Origin: Nitrosospira sp. Nl5
GTDB taxonomy: Bacteria; Pseudomonadota; Gammaproteobacteria; Burkholderiales; Nitrosomonadaceae
Assembly (NCBI RefSeq): GCF_900102495.1
Contig: NZ_FMVQ01000004.1
Span: forward strand, 124,001 to 188,000
Length of the DNA: 64,000 bases
Direction of reading: 5' to 3'
Shown one piece after another: positions 9,345-17,489 of this stretch. The position numbers and the translations under genes were made by a program. The notes beneath the pieces were generated by a model. That model was not told the DNA's origin. It did no database searches and saw only the letters and a list, made by a program, of their open reading frames with translations. How positions within the stretch are numbered: the stretch's first letter is position 1; the number at the start of each line of letters is the position of its first letter.

Positions 9345-9644
9345 CTAATTGGTGATCGGTGGAATCGGCGGCGTAGTCCTTACACCTTCGCTCTCCGTAC
9401 CCCACTTTGTCTTGGCTTTTACGTTATTCTCCGCACGGCTGGCGTTCACGCAATTTGGGGTGCCATCGAGCGTGGCGGGGTCGGCTAAACATTCAGCCAG
9501 CTTTTCGGCTCGTTCGGCGGGATGTGACTCGTACCAGTCCACGGGCCGGACTTCTTCCCCGATATTGCGTCCTTTACAGTCGGCGAGCATCAATATGAGC
9601 AGAACGCTCCCGGCCACTGAAACAATGGTTGCTTTCCTTTTCAT
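9345..9644 (-). CDS. EexN-like lipoprotein
   Basis: A 99-residue lipoprotein: a hydrophobic signal with a lipobox-like LADC (Cys about residue 23), followed by VDWYESHPAERAEKLAEC and PNCVNASRAEN. These are the conserved elements of the EexN family, first described as entry-exclusion lipoproteins of conjugative plasmids. Here no transfer gene is near, so exclusion activity is doubtful; many chromosomes carry such solitary copies. Two further Cys residues in the mature part could form a disulphide. Convergent with pssA. Confidence 0.72.
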   Translation of the reverse strand: MKRKATIVSVAGSVLLILMLADCKGRNIGEEVRPVDWYESHPAERAEKLAECLADPATLDGTPNCVNASRAENNVKAKTKWGTESEGVRTTPPIPPITN

Positions 9645-9660
9645 AATTAAACTCTTTTAG

Positions 9661-10116
9661 ATAATAACCATCGTCGCGGCATTTCACTTGCATCAAATAT
9701 TTTCAGCATGGCGATGTTGAGCATCGCACGATACGCCACGGTTTTTCTGTGCGCTAGCGAACCATGAACGAATCCATTCATCCGCTTGCTTTCGCTCTGA
9801 TACAAACGGGGAAACGCAGGTTAATAAAGCGCCTCCTGTTTTCCCCCGGCATTTCCTTTCCCCGGTCTCCGCCCCTTTTATGTACGAAAACGAACGGAAG
9901 GCCGCGGCTGCAAGGCGCATATTAAGCAGGTCCGTGGTCTCGCTATCGCTACGAGCGGCCGCACCGTATGAGCCATATTTTTTCGCCAGTCCCGGCACGT
10001 TGACCGTCCCTTTTTTCAACCTGGCACTAAGGTCTAAAAAGACCGTTTACATCACCTCACGGTAAGTTCGCTACGGGCCAAGCGGTGGACTGAGATTGAA
10101 CAATCAGGAGTGAATA
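9661..10116. other. Gene-free stretch
   Basis: About 450 bases between the EexN-like gene and the next plus-strand gene. An open frame on the minus strand (9693-10019) has no ribosome-binding site and an unlikely composition. A small hairpin GGTCT-AAAA-AGACC followed by GTTT lies at about 10031-10047. Nothing else is recognised. Confidence 0.5.
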
Positions 10117-10455
10117 ATGGAAAAAGAACCATTGATCGAGTTGCCCTGGCATGGCCATGAAACGATTGAAGCAGTACCGGCGTTGCTGGAACAGGCCGAG
10201 CAAATAAAAATCACGTTGCCGGCGAATTATAATCACGCGTTATATCGCGCACTGCATCCCGAGGCGCCCCGGGTTCAGCTGGAAGAAATTGATGCTTCGG
10301 GCGGTCCGGAACTCCTGGCGGATATTGCAACCGTCAGTGGGTTGGAGGAATTTACCGCGCTCACCGATGCGCTGACCGCGGCACAAGCAACAGTGCAGGT
10401 CATCAGCCCGCCCACAGTCATTATTGCGCTTCCCGGCGTGAGTCCCAGGGTTTAA
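10117..10455 (+). CDS. Hypothetical protein
   Basis: A 112-residue acidic soluble protein with a good ribosome-binding site (CAGGAGTGAATAATG). It contains NYNHALYRALHPEAPRVQL and a hydrophobic C-terminal VQVISPPTVIIALPGV. No known domain was recognised. It lies 178 bases before the phospholipase D/VTT gene on the same strand, so it may be the first gene of that group. Confidence 0.65.
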   Translation: MEKEPLIELPWHGHETIEAVPALLEQAEQIKITLPANYNHALYRALHPEAPRVQLEEIDASGGPELLADIATVSGLEEFTALTDALTAAQATVQVISPPTVIIALPGVSPRV

Positions 10456-10633
10456 TGGACACCTCCACAAACCCGGCCCTGCTGGCATCCGCTTCCCGGA
10501 TTAGCTACGGCAGCGATTTGTCTCCCGTTCAGCCAGGTACGCTTGCAGCCAACGTGTTTGGCAAATGTGGCAATCCAACGGGTAACGCTGCGCTAACCTC
10601 GCACACAGACTTCGCACGTATCGCGGCATCCAA

Positions 10634-12796
10634 ATGACGCATCCTCCCATTCTGAAACCAGGCAAGAATTGTTGGCGAATCGAACATGCCGACCGCATTG
10701 CCTTTCTTGTGGACGGAGCCGACTTTTTTCGTGCCTTCCGGGAAACGGCAAAACTGGCGCAACGCTCCCTGTTGATCATTGGCTGGGATATCGACAGCCG
10801 CGTGGAACTGCTCAGGGAAGACAGGCCCGACGGTTTGCCGGACCGCCTGGGCGAGTTTCTCAATAGCCTGCTTGAACGCAACGATCAACTCCACATCCAT
10901 GTTCTGGATTGGGATTTCACCATGGTGTTTGCCGGATCGCGTGAATGGATGCCGCTCTACAAACAGGAATGGAATTCCCACCCCCGCCTGCATTTTCACC
11001 TGGATGACCAGCATCCGGCCGGAGCTTGTCATCACCAGAAAATTGTCGTGGCCGACGACCGCGTCGCGTTTGCCGGAGGCCTGGACCTGACGCGCGGCCG
11101 CTGGGACACGCCCGAACACCGGCCTGACGATCCGCGCCGGCGTGAGGCGGAAACGGAGCCGGTGCCGCAGCCTTATCACGATATCCAGATGATGGTCAGC
11201 GGCCCGGTCGCGGTTGCATTGGGCGAACTTTCACGCGAGCGCTGGCATCGTGCAACCGGCCACGCGCTATCCGCCCCGGAAATCCCCGCCAGCTCCGGGG
11301 GTTCCCCCAGCTCGGTTTGCTGGCCGGATTACCTGGCGCCGGATATGGAAAATGCTCCGGTCGCTATTGCCCGTACTGTTCCGAAATACGAGAACCAGGC
11401 AGAGGTGCGTGAGGTGGAACAACTCCTGGTGGACGCAATTGCCGCCGCGCGGGATACGATCTACATCGAAGCGCAATATTTTACAGCGCACAAGGTGGCA
11501 ACCGCGCTGGCAAAGCGGCTGAACGAGGACGACGGGCCGGAAATTGTCGCGCTGCTGCCGGAATATACCGATGGCTGGCTATCGCAGAACACCATGGACG
11601 TCCTGCGCGAGCGCGTATTCAAGCGGCTGCAGGAGGCGGACCATCACGGGCGCTTGCGGCTGTATTATCCCTGCGTGCCCGGTCTTGGCGGGGTGTGCGT
11701 GAATGTGCACTCCAAATTGACCATCATCGACAATGAACTGCTCCGCGTGGGCTCCGCCAACCTCAATAATCGCTCGATGGGCTTCGATACCGAATGCGAT
11801 CTTGTGCTCGAGGCAAACGGCGACTCTCGCATCAGCGATGTCATCCGGGCTTTTCGCAACCGCCTGCTGGGAGAGCACCTTGGCATGGCGCCCGCCGAGG
11901 TCGAGGCGCGCCTTTCGCGCGAAGGCTCCCTGATCCGCGGCATCGAATCACTTTGCGGTGCCGGCCGCAGTTTGACCCCGCTAAAGTTTCGCGTGACGCC
12001 GGACATGGACGCGCTGGTGCCGGATAGCCAGATCGTCGATCCCGACCGGCCCATCGAGGCGGATCGGCTGATAAAAGAGTTCGTTCCTCCGGCACAACGC
12101 AAACCGGTCCGCCGTCATATTGCCCTGATCGTGTCGATACTCGCCGCCATCCTGGGGCTGGCTGCCGCCTGGCATTGGTCGCCACTGCGGGAATGGGTGA
12201 ATGTCGAGACATTGGTCAGCTTAGGCGCACAATTCGAACAGATACGGGGCGCGCCATTTTTGGCGCTTGGCGTTTTCGTTCTCGCCGGCCTGGTCGCGTT
12301 TCCCCTGACAGTGCTCATCATTGTCTGCGTGCTGGTGTTCGGCCCGTGGTACGGTTTTTTCTATTCGATGCTCGGCGCCATATTGAGCGCGATGTCAACC
12401 TATGCGCTCGGCCATTTGCTGGGGCGCAATGCCGTTCGCCGGTTTGCCGGCACGAAGCTCCGCGAGCTGAACAGGCGCCTGGCTAATCGTGGCTTAATCA
12501 CCATCATCGTCGTCCGGATTGTCCCGTTCGCGCCGTTCGCGGTGATCAACATGATCGCGGGCGCCTCGCAAATCCGTTTCCGGGACTTTGTCCTCGGCAC
12601 TGCCATCGGAATGGCGCCGGGGATGGTGGGCATCTCCCTGTTTACGGATCGCCTGGCTGCCACTATCCAGAAACCGGATTTGCCGGCATTTGCCATATTG
12701 GCGGCGGTTGTTGCTGTCATTATCGCCAGCGGCTGGGCCTTCTGGCGGTGGGAAGAGCGGCGCCGCGATTCGCGGCTGAGAGCGACGACCGATTGA
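10634..12796 (+). CDS. Phospholipase D family protein fused to a VTT membrane domain
   Basis: A 720-residue protein with two parts. The N-terminal 450 residues form a phospholipase D/cardiolipin-synthase-type enzyme with both HKD motifs: H134-Q-K136-x4-D141 (HHQKIVVADD) and H359-S-K361-x4-D366 (HSKLTIIDNE), the second followed by GSANLNNRSMG. The C-terminal part, from about residue 490, has five or six helices and the TVP38/TMEM64 (VTT/DedA-like) pattern, FGPWYGFFYSMLGAILSA and RIVPFAPFAVINMIAG. It probably acts on phospholipid head groups at the inner membrane, and the VTT part may move lipids between leaflets. That coupling is inferred. The downstream EEP-family gene makes the group resemble E. 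coli ybhP-ybhO(clsB)-ybhN. Confidence 0.9.
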   Translation: MTHPPILKPGKNCWRIEHADRIAFLVDGADFFRAFRETAKLAQRSLLIIGWDIDSRVELLREDRPDGLPDRLGEFLNSLLERNDQLHIHVLDWDFTMVFAGSREWMPLYKQEWNSHPRLHFHLDDQHPAGACHHQKIVVADDRVAFAGGLDLTRGRWDTPEHRPDDPRRREAETEPVPQPYHDIQMMVSGPVAVALGELSRERWHRATGHALSAPEIPASSGGSPSSVCWPDYLAPDMENAPVAIARTVPKYENQAEVREVEQLLVDAIAAARDTIYIEAQYFTAHKVATALAKRLNEDDGPEIVALLPEYTDGWLSQNTMDVLRERVFKRLQEADHHGRLRLYYPCVPGLGGVCVNVHSKLTIIDNELLRVGSANLNNRSMGFDTECDLVLEANGDSRISDVIRAFRNRLLGEHLGMAPAEVEARLSREGSLIRGIESLCGAGRSLTPLKFRVTPDMDALVPDSQIVDPDRPIEADRLIKEFVPPAQRKPVRRHIALIVSILAAILGLAAAWHWSPLREWVNVETLVSLGAQFEQIRGAPFLALGVFVLAGLVAFPLTVLIIVCVLVFGPWYGFFYSMLGAILSAMSTYALGHLLGRNAVRRFAGTKLRELNRRLANRGLITIIVVRIVPFAPFAVINMIAGASQIRFRDFVLGTAIGMAPGMVGISLFTDRLAATIQKPDLPAFAILAAVVAVIIASGWAFWRWEERRRDSRLRATTD

Positions 12797-12833
12797 CTGG
12801 ATTTTTTATCCGGGTTTAATAAAGGAGCCTGAA

Positions 12834-12947
12834 ATGATGACGTGTCCAATCGATATGGCTGGAGACATGCCTGGAGCATGGTACGAACCATTACGGTTCG
12901 CCGCTTTCCCCTTCCCGGTGAACAGCCCGGGTAGCTGCGATGAATGA
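12834..12947 (+). CDS. Possible 37-residue small protein
   Basis: A short open frame in the gap after the PLD gene, with an AAAGGAGCC ribosome-binding site 4 bases before ATG 12834, better than that of many longer genes here. It reads MMTCPIDMAGDMPGAW and so on, and its stop overlaps the start of the next gene by 8 bases, which would couple their translation. A CGAACC-GGTTCG hairpin lies inside. It could be a leader peptide or a chance frame. Confidence 0.35.
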   Translation: MMTCPIDMAGDMPGAWYEPLRFAAFPFPVNSPGSCDE

Positions 12948-13557
12948 GACCTTGCCACGCTTCGAATTCCGGATCTTCGGGCAGGGTTTCGATACGGTTG
13001 AACAACGCATCCGCAAGGAGGCGCCGTGTGAATCGGTCAGTGAAAGCAGAGAAATATATCTCCTCAATAATGAAGACTGCGACCGCAATGTCAAGATTCG
13101 CGAGGGTAAACTGGAGATCAAATGCCTGATTGAACGCTTCAATGGATTGGAACGCTGGAAACCGGAAGGGGAATGGGCATTCCCCATCGACCTCGCGACC
13201 CTGCCCGACAAACTGTTCCCGGTTGCCGCCCTGGAACGGATTTCGCCTTTTCCGGCCTCGCTGACTGAAAAAGAATTGCTGAATCATGTCACCCAGGGCA
13301 GCGTCCCGCTTTATCGCGCCCAGCTGTTCAAGCGCCGCTTCCGTTTCACGTTCCGGGATTGCCCGGTGGAGAGAGACCGGGTGCTGGTCAACGGCGCGGC
13401 TATCGAGTCGATCGCTATCGAATCGCAGCACGCCGAGCAGGTTCTCGCGGTGCGATCGGCTTTGGGGCTGGAGCAATTTGAAAACGTCGCCTATCCCCTT
13501 GCCATCTCCCGCATCATGGGAATCCGTCCCCTGCCGGAGGAGGAAAATTATGAATAA
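12940..13557 (+). CDS. Divergent CYTH-like hypothetical protein
   Basis: A 205-residue soluble protein. Parts of it, EFRIFGQ near the N terminus, REIYLLNNEDCDRNVKIREG then KLEIKCLIE, and the charged beta-strand pattern after, recall a CYTH/triphosphate-tunnel fold. The strict ExExK signature is absent. It lies 9 bases before a genuine CYTH gene, in the same operon. A role in binding phosphorylated ligands is only a suggestion. The start overlaps the possible small protein upstream; a ribosome-binding site is weak, in line with translational coupling. Confidence 0.7.
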   Translation: MNETLPRFEFRIFGQGFDTVEQRIRKEAPCESVSESREIYLLNNEDCDRNVKIREGKLEIKCLIERFNGLERWKPEGEWAFPIDLATLPDKLFPVAALERISPFPASLTEKELLNHVTQGSVPLYRAQLFKRRFRFTFRDCPVERDRVLVNGAAIESIAIESQHAEQVLAVRSALGLEQFENVAYPLAISRIMGIRPLPEEENYE

Positions 13558-13566
13558 AGAAATTTT

Positions 13567-14079
13567 ATGAATAAGGAAATCGAGCGCAAGTTTCTCGTTG
13601 AGAATCAAGGCAACGCAAGTTGGCGCCAAGCGGAATACAGCGAGATTCGCCAAGGGTATCTGAGTATCGACAAGGAGCGCACGGTTCGCGTGCGTACCGC
13701 GGGCGATACCGCATATCTGACCGTCAAGGGCATCACCCAACACGCGACCCGCGCCGAATACGAGTATCCGATTCCTGTGGCGCATGCCCGGGAAATGCTG
13801 GATGGTCTATGTCTTCGGCCGTTGATCGAAAAGCGAAGATACCGTGTCGAATTCGGCGGGCTCATCTGGGAGGTGGATGAATTTTTTGGGGATAACGTCG
13901 GTCTGATAGTAGCGGAGGTCGAATTGGAGAGCGAGCAGCAGGCATTTGATAAACCACCCTGGGCCGGTGAGGAAGTGACGGACAATCCGCGTTATTACAA
14001 CGCCAACCTGGTGAATAACCCCTATACCCCGCGATGCAGACAACCCGGATGGTCAAGAGTGCAAGGCCAGGAGAAATAA
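13567..14079 (+). CDS. CYTH domain protein (triphosphate tunnel metalloenzyme)
   Basis: A 170-residue CYTH protein. The N terminus MNKEIERKFLV has the diagnostic ExExK (E4, E6, K8). Further tunnel residues appear in RVRTAGDTAYLTVKG, EYEYPIP, IEKRRYRV, WEVDEF and VAEVELES. Family members include class IV adenylate cyclase, thiamine triphosphatase and tripolyphosphatase; the closely similar small CYTH protein of Nitrosomonas europaea is a known tripolyphosphatase, so that is the most likely activity. An extra copy of the start (ATGAATAAAGAAATT) lies 18 bases upstream, overlapping the end of the previous gene. The last 20 residues are variable. Confidence 0.9.
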   Translation: MNKEIERKFLVENQGNASWRQAEYSEIRQGYLSIDKERTVRVRTAGDTAYLTVKGITQHATRAEYEYPIPVAHAREMLDGLCLRPLIEKRRYRVEFGGLIWEVDEFFGDNVGLIVAEVELESEQQAFDKPPWAGEEVTDNPRYYNANLVNNPYTPRCRQPGWSRVQGQEK

Positions 14080-14238
14080 GCCGCAAAACCTCCTCATCGA
14101 CGCCAGGCCAGTGGGCGGCTTCACTGGGCAATGCCGCGGATACTGCCGGTCGCATTGATTGCACCGAGGCACGAAACATGCAAGCACGCAATTCCGCGAA
14201 GCGGAGGCTTGCAAAACCTGAATCTACAGAGACGCACT

Positions 14239-14925
14239 ATGCACCTGACGATCGCCACCTACAACATACACGCCTGCATTGGCACCGATGGCCGCTTCAA
14301 GCCTGAACGCATTGTGCAAGTGCTGCATGAGCTGAACGCCGATGTCCTGGCGTTGCAGGAAGTGGAGCACCATGACGTCGAGGGCCGCGACCTGCTGGAT
14401 TACCTGGCCGCGAAAACCGGCTTGACAGCCATTGCCGGCCCTACCCTGCTGCGCGAAACCCGGCACTACGGCAACGCCATATTGACCAAGCTTCCCATCC
14501 TGGCCGTGAACAGGGTTGACCTCACCCTGCCCGGACACGAAGCGCGCGGCGCAATCGACGTCACTCTCGATGGAAACGGACGGCGCGTACAGGTAGTCGC
14601 GACCCACCTGGGGCTTCGGCCGTGGGAACGGCGCCAGCAGGTTCGCCAGCTGCTCAAGCTGTTCAATATCGGATCCGCCAATGTTTATGTGTTAATGGGT
14701 GACCTGAATGAGTGGTTCCTGTGGGGACGGCCTTTGCGTTGGCTGCACGCGCACTTCAAGCGCACACCGCATTGTGCGACCTTCCCGGCACGGCGGCCAT
14801 TCATGGCGCTTGATCGTCTCTGGGTGCACCCGCGCAGGCGCCTCGCAAAACTGGAGGTTCATGCCACTGGTCTTGCGCGCGTCGCTTCCGACCACCTGCC
14901 CTTGAAAGCCGTCATTGAAATGTGA
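14239..14925 (+). CDS. Endonuclease/exonuclease/phosphatase (EEP) family protein
   Basis: A 228-residue member of the EEP superfamily (metal-dependent phosphodiesterases). Visible motifs are IATYNIHACIG at the start, LQEVE with the metal-binding Glu, MGDLNEW and the final SDHLPL with the catalytic His. The open frame reaches back to 14131, but the conserved fold begins at ATG 14239, so I take that start. Genes of this family sit beside PLD-type cardiolipin synthases in other bacteria (E. coli ybhP beside clsB), as here. The substrate is unknown. Confidence 0.85.
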   Translation: MHLTIATYNIHACIGTDGRFKPERIVQVLHELNADVLALQEVEHHDVEGRDLLDYLAAKTGLTAIAGPTLLRETRHYGNAILTKLPILAVNRVDLTLPGHEARGAIDVTLDGNGRRVQVVATHLGLRPWERRQQVRQLLKLFNIGSANVYVLMGDLNEWFLWGRPLRWLHAHFKRTPHCATFPARRPFMALDRLWVHPRRRLAKLEVHATGLARVASDHLPLKAVIEM

Positions 14926-15039
14926 TTGGCGTGGCCGCATGGCTGTTATGCAAAATAGTTAAACAGCCAATATTTGCGCCTCCGCAAATGTGCTATCACG
15001 ATCACCCGGGGAAGGATGGATAGCTTTACGGAACGCTTA

Positions 15040-15366
15040 TCAAACGCGGCTTTCCGAAAGGAGCTTCAAACCCACTATGCCGGACAGAATCAGCGCGAAA
15101 CACAACAATCTGAGTATGCTGCGATCTTCGCCTAGCGCGATGATTCCATAAGCCGCGGTGCCGACTGCGCCAATGCCGACCCACACCGCGTAAGCGGTGC
15201 CGATAGGAATGGTGCGGACGGCGATGGAAAGCAGGTACATGCTGGCGGCGATGAATACAATGCAGAAGGCGCTGGGCCACAACTTTGTGAAGCCATCAGT
15301 GCGCGACATGGCAGCGGCATAAAGAATCTCACAGGTGCCCGCAGCAAGGAGATAAATCCAGCCCAT
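15040..15366 (-). CDS. sugE: Small multidrug resistance family exporter, SugE/Gdx type
   Basis: A 108-residue protein with four membrane helices. The first helix has the essential Glu (AAGTCEILYAAAMS), and GTAYAVWVGIGAVGT marks the SugE/Gdx branch, whose members export guanidinium and some quaternary amines. An AAGGTC ribosome-binding site precedes ATG 15366. Gdx genes are often under guanidine riboswitches; I looked at the 230 bases upstream and did not find a convincing one. Divergent from the next plus-strand gene. Confidence 0.88.
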   Translation of the reverse strand: MGWIYLLAAGTCEILYAAAMSRTDGFTKLWPSAFCIVFIAASMYLLSIAVRTIPIGTAYAVWVGIGAVGTAAYGIIALGEDRSILRLLCFALILSGIVGLKLLSESRV

Positions 15367-15841
15367 TATTGACCTTCATTTCAGGAGAAGACAAAATGTT
15401 TAACTGTTTATGCGGCAGGACGCCGCCTAATAATTTAAAGTTGTGACGAAGCATTAACATTGGATTCGACGCGCCCCAACCAAAGCCCGCCTCTGTTTTC
15501 CCGAAGTGTAACAAGTAGCCAAGCGGTTGTCTCATAAAACCGCAAGCCGTTATACAAAAGGCCGGATGTGCCCTGGTTGGCTTCCTGGCCTTGCGCAATA
15601 GCGAGAAAGACCGGAAGATGCCACTTGGGACCGGGAATAGCAGCCCCGAGTCGCCATTCCGTTATTCCGGAGCGTTCGCCGATGCCTCGAATTGATTTAA
15701 TGATTGTTAACCCGATTTTTTTAATGCTGGGTTTCTGACGCTTCCAGATTCATGTGACGGCAATCGAGTCCGGCCCCTATCGGTAATATTGTTACTGGTT
15801 ATATTGCTATTGGTTGTATTGACTGCAAGAGGAGGAACGCG
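15367..15841. other. Gene-free stretch between sugE and the next gene
   Basis: About 475 bases between divergent genes, expected to hold promoters for both. A GGCGGC-GTCCT-GCCGC hairpin-like sequence lies at about 15413-15428. A minus-strand open frame (15329-15598) overlaps sugE and has a poor composition. Around 15785-15830 there are three TATTG-GT-type repeats before the plus-strand ribosome-binding site. Confidence 0.4.
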
Positions 15842-16540
15842 ATGACGCAACGGATTTTCCCCACGATGCTCTACCCGGGATGCGCAATGCTGATGGCCCT
15901 GGCATTTCTGCCGGTCTCCCATGCCCAGCAAACCGGTGGCACATCCGGCAATGAGTGGCAGCTCTTTCGCCCCGACAACCAGGCAAAACAGAAAGAGTCC
16001 ATTTCCGGCGGCGCATGTGTCGTCCAGACAGGAGCTTTCCCGGTTGGCTTCAACGCCTACGTGGTGCCGGACGGCGACCATCCTTCCTATCCTCCATTTT
16101 GCTCCCCGGTGCCGGCCGGTCCGCTGAACCTGGTAATCGATATCCTCGCGCCAGATATGCGCGAAGCACCGCTGGCCGTGAGGCTGATGAAAATAGAAGG
16201 CGGCGAGGAGCGTGAAGTCTTGTCGGTGCCCGCCACGGAGTACACCTCGGGAAACATCCCCCTCGCGGTCAACCTGGAGCCGCTGGGCAAGTATAAGGTC
16301 CTGCTGGCCGGCAACGATGCCTCGGGAAACGCCGGCAATCTGGTCAGCATTCCCCTTGATGTGCGAAAAGCAGGGGATTATGTCCATACCGGTAACGGCG
16401 GCACGGGCTGGGGCTTCCTGGTATTGGTGGTAGGCCTCGCGGGGCTCACGGGCGGCGCGGTTCATTTCTGGCGTCCCAAACCGGCTACCACCACGGGTAC
16501 AAGCAGTACAAGCAGCGCAGGAACAGGCACTTCACGTTAG
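15842..16540 (+). CDS. Exported protein with C-terminal membrane anchor
   Basis: A 232-residue protein of unknown function. The signal peptide (AMLMALAFLPVSHAQQ) is cut at about residue 29. The middle 130 residues look like beta-rich, Ig-like sequence with a Cys pair (GGACVV and PPFCSP). Near the C terminus comes GGTGWGFLVLVVGLAGLTGG, a membrane helix, then a Thr/Ser-rich tail on the cytoplasmic side. An AGGAGG ribosome-binding site precedes ATG 15842. It would sit in the inner membrane with the domain in the periplasm. No family recognised. Confidence 0.75.
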   Translation: MTQRIFPTMLYPGCAMLMALAFLPVSHAQQTGGTSGNEWQLFRPDNQAKQKESISGGACVVQTGAFPVGFNAYVVPDGDHPSYPPFCSPVPAGPLNLVIDILAPDMREAPLAVRLMKIEGGEEREVLSVPATEYTSGNIPLAVNLEPLGKYKVLLAGNDASGNAGNLVSIPLDVRKAGDYVHTGNGGTGWGFLVLVVGLAGLTGGAVHFWRPKPATTTGTSSTSSAGTGTSR

Positions 16541-16641
16541 CCGCGGGCCGGCGATTCGGGGCCAATTCGTCTCACCGCAGATACTTGCCTTTTTTATTTT
16601 TTTAACTATAAATAAAAAATCAGGGAGCGCAGGAGAAACGT

Positions 16642-16875
16642 ATGCCAAAATGCGATGGATGCGGGAATGACTACGACAAATCTTTTCAGGTTGTCGCCTC
16701 CGATAAAACCTATACATTCGATAGCTTCGAATGCGCGATCCAGATGCTTGCGCCTGTCTGCGCGCATTGCCGGGTGCGAATCATTGGCCATGGCCTGGAG
16801 AAGAATGGCGTGATGTTCTGCTGTAATCACTGCGCGGAAGAAAAAGGCGTGAGAGAACTCCGAGACCGCTCGTAG
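16642..16875 (+). CDS. Cys-rich small metal-binding protein (prokaryotic metallothionein-like)
   Basis: A 77-residue protein with three pairs of Cys: CDGCG at residues 4-8, CAHC at about 40-43 and FCCNHCAEE at about 59-67, plus a single Cys in FDSFECAI. The pattern matches a small zinc-ribbon/TRASH-like family widespread in proteobacteria and often annotated as metallothionein-like. It probably binds zinc or copper. Its last 49 bases overlap the end of the convergent DUF2238 gene. Confidence 0.78.
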   Translation: MPKCDGCGNDYDKSFQVVASDKTYTFDSFECAIQMLAPVCAHCRVRIIGHGLEKNGVMFCCNHCAEEKGVRELRDRS

Positions 16876-17489
16876 GCACGCCGGTATCCAAAGGGCATCG
16901 CGAGCGCCGCGCCGAGGATCGCCAGCCCCATGTCTTTTTGCGCATCCCAGACATCCCCCTGCAGTCCAAGATATGCCGCTCCCAGCTCTGGATTGACCAG
17001 TGTTGCGATGAACGCCTCGATGATTTCAAAAAATCCGCTGAATGACACGATGATGGCCGCCGGCAGGAGCAACGCCCAGGGGCCGCGCACTTTCGTGATG
17101 CGGATGAGCATTTCCTGAATCGGATATGCCATCACTCCGAATGAGAAATGCACGATCCGGTCAAAATGATTTCGTTCCAGGTGAAACGTTTCCTTGAGCC
17201 AATAGCCGAGCGGTACTTCCGCATAGGTGTAGTGGGCGCCTGTGGCATGCATGACGAGGAAGAGAAAAATAAGCACGTAGGCGGAATCCGAAAGCGGCAA
17301 GCGTTTATACGTGAAGATCAACGTTGGCACCGAGACAAAGACGAGAAGGTTTTCAAGCAGCCAGTCGCTGCGCTTCACCGGATCGATCGCGGCGATAACC
17401 CAAATGACCGCATAGCAGACGCAGAGCCCCTGAAGCAGCCGCCGCTCGCGAAATGGTTTTTCATTCATGGAGAACCGCTGGGCATTCAT
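16827..17489 (-). CDS. DUF2238 (YjdF-like) membrane protein, copy 2
   Basis: A 220-residue inner-membrane protein with about six helices and the DUF2238 signatures HATGAHYTYAEVPLG, RNHFDRIVHFSFG and LGLQGDVWDAQKDM. Function is unknown in the family. It overlaps the preceding gene (17486-18130), also DUF2238, by 4 bases, so the two are translated together and arose by tandem duplication. Its 3' end runs 49 bases into the opposite-strand Cys-rich gene. Confidence 0.88.
   Translation of the reverse strand: MNAQRFSMNEKPFRERRLLQGLCVCYAVIWVIAAIDPVKRSDWLLENLLVFVSVPTLIFTYKRLPLSDSAYVLIFLFLVMHATGAHYTYAEVPLGYWLKETFHLERNHFDRIVHFSFGVMAYPIQEMLIRITKVRGPWALLLPAAIIVSFSGFFEIIEAFIATLVNPELGAAYLGLQGDVWDAQKDMGLAILGAALAMPFGYRRAYERSRSSLTPFSSAQ

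Noticed and set aside
9693-10019. 108-codon open frame on the minus strand
   Set aside because: It starts at TTG without a ribosome-binding site and has an unlikely composition; no domain is seen.
12400-13785. 461-codon minus-strand frame
   Set aside because: It covers the ends of the PLD-VTT gene and both CYTH-like genes; it is a shadow frame in GC-rich DNA.
15367-15600. Guanidine riboswitch upstream of sugE
   Set aside because: I looked for the conserved ykkC-type loops and found only one unrelated GC hairpin.
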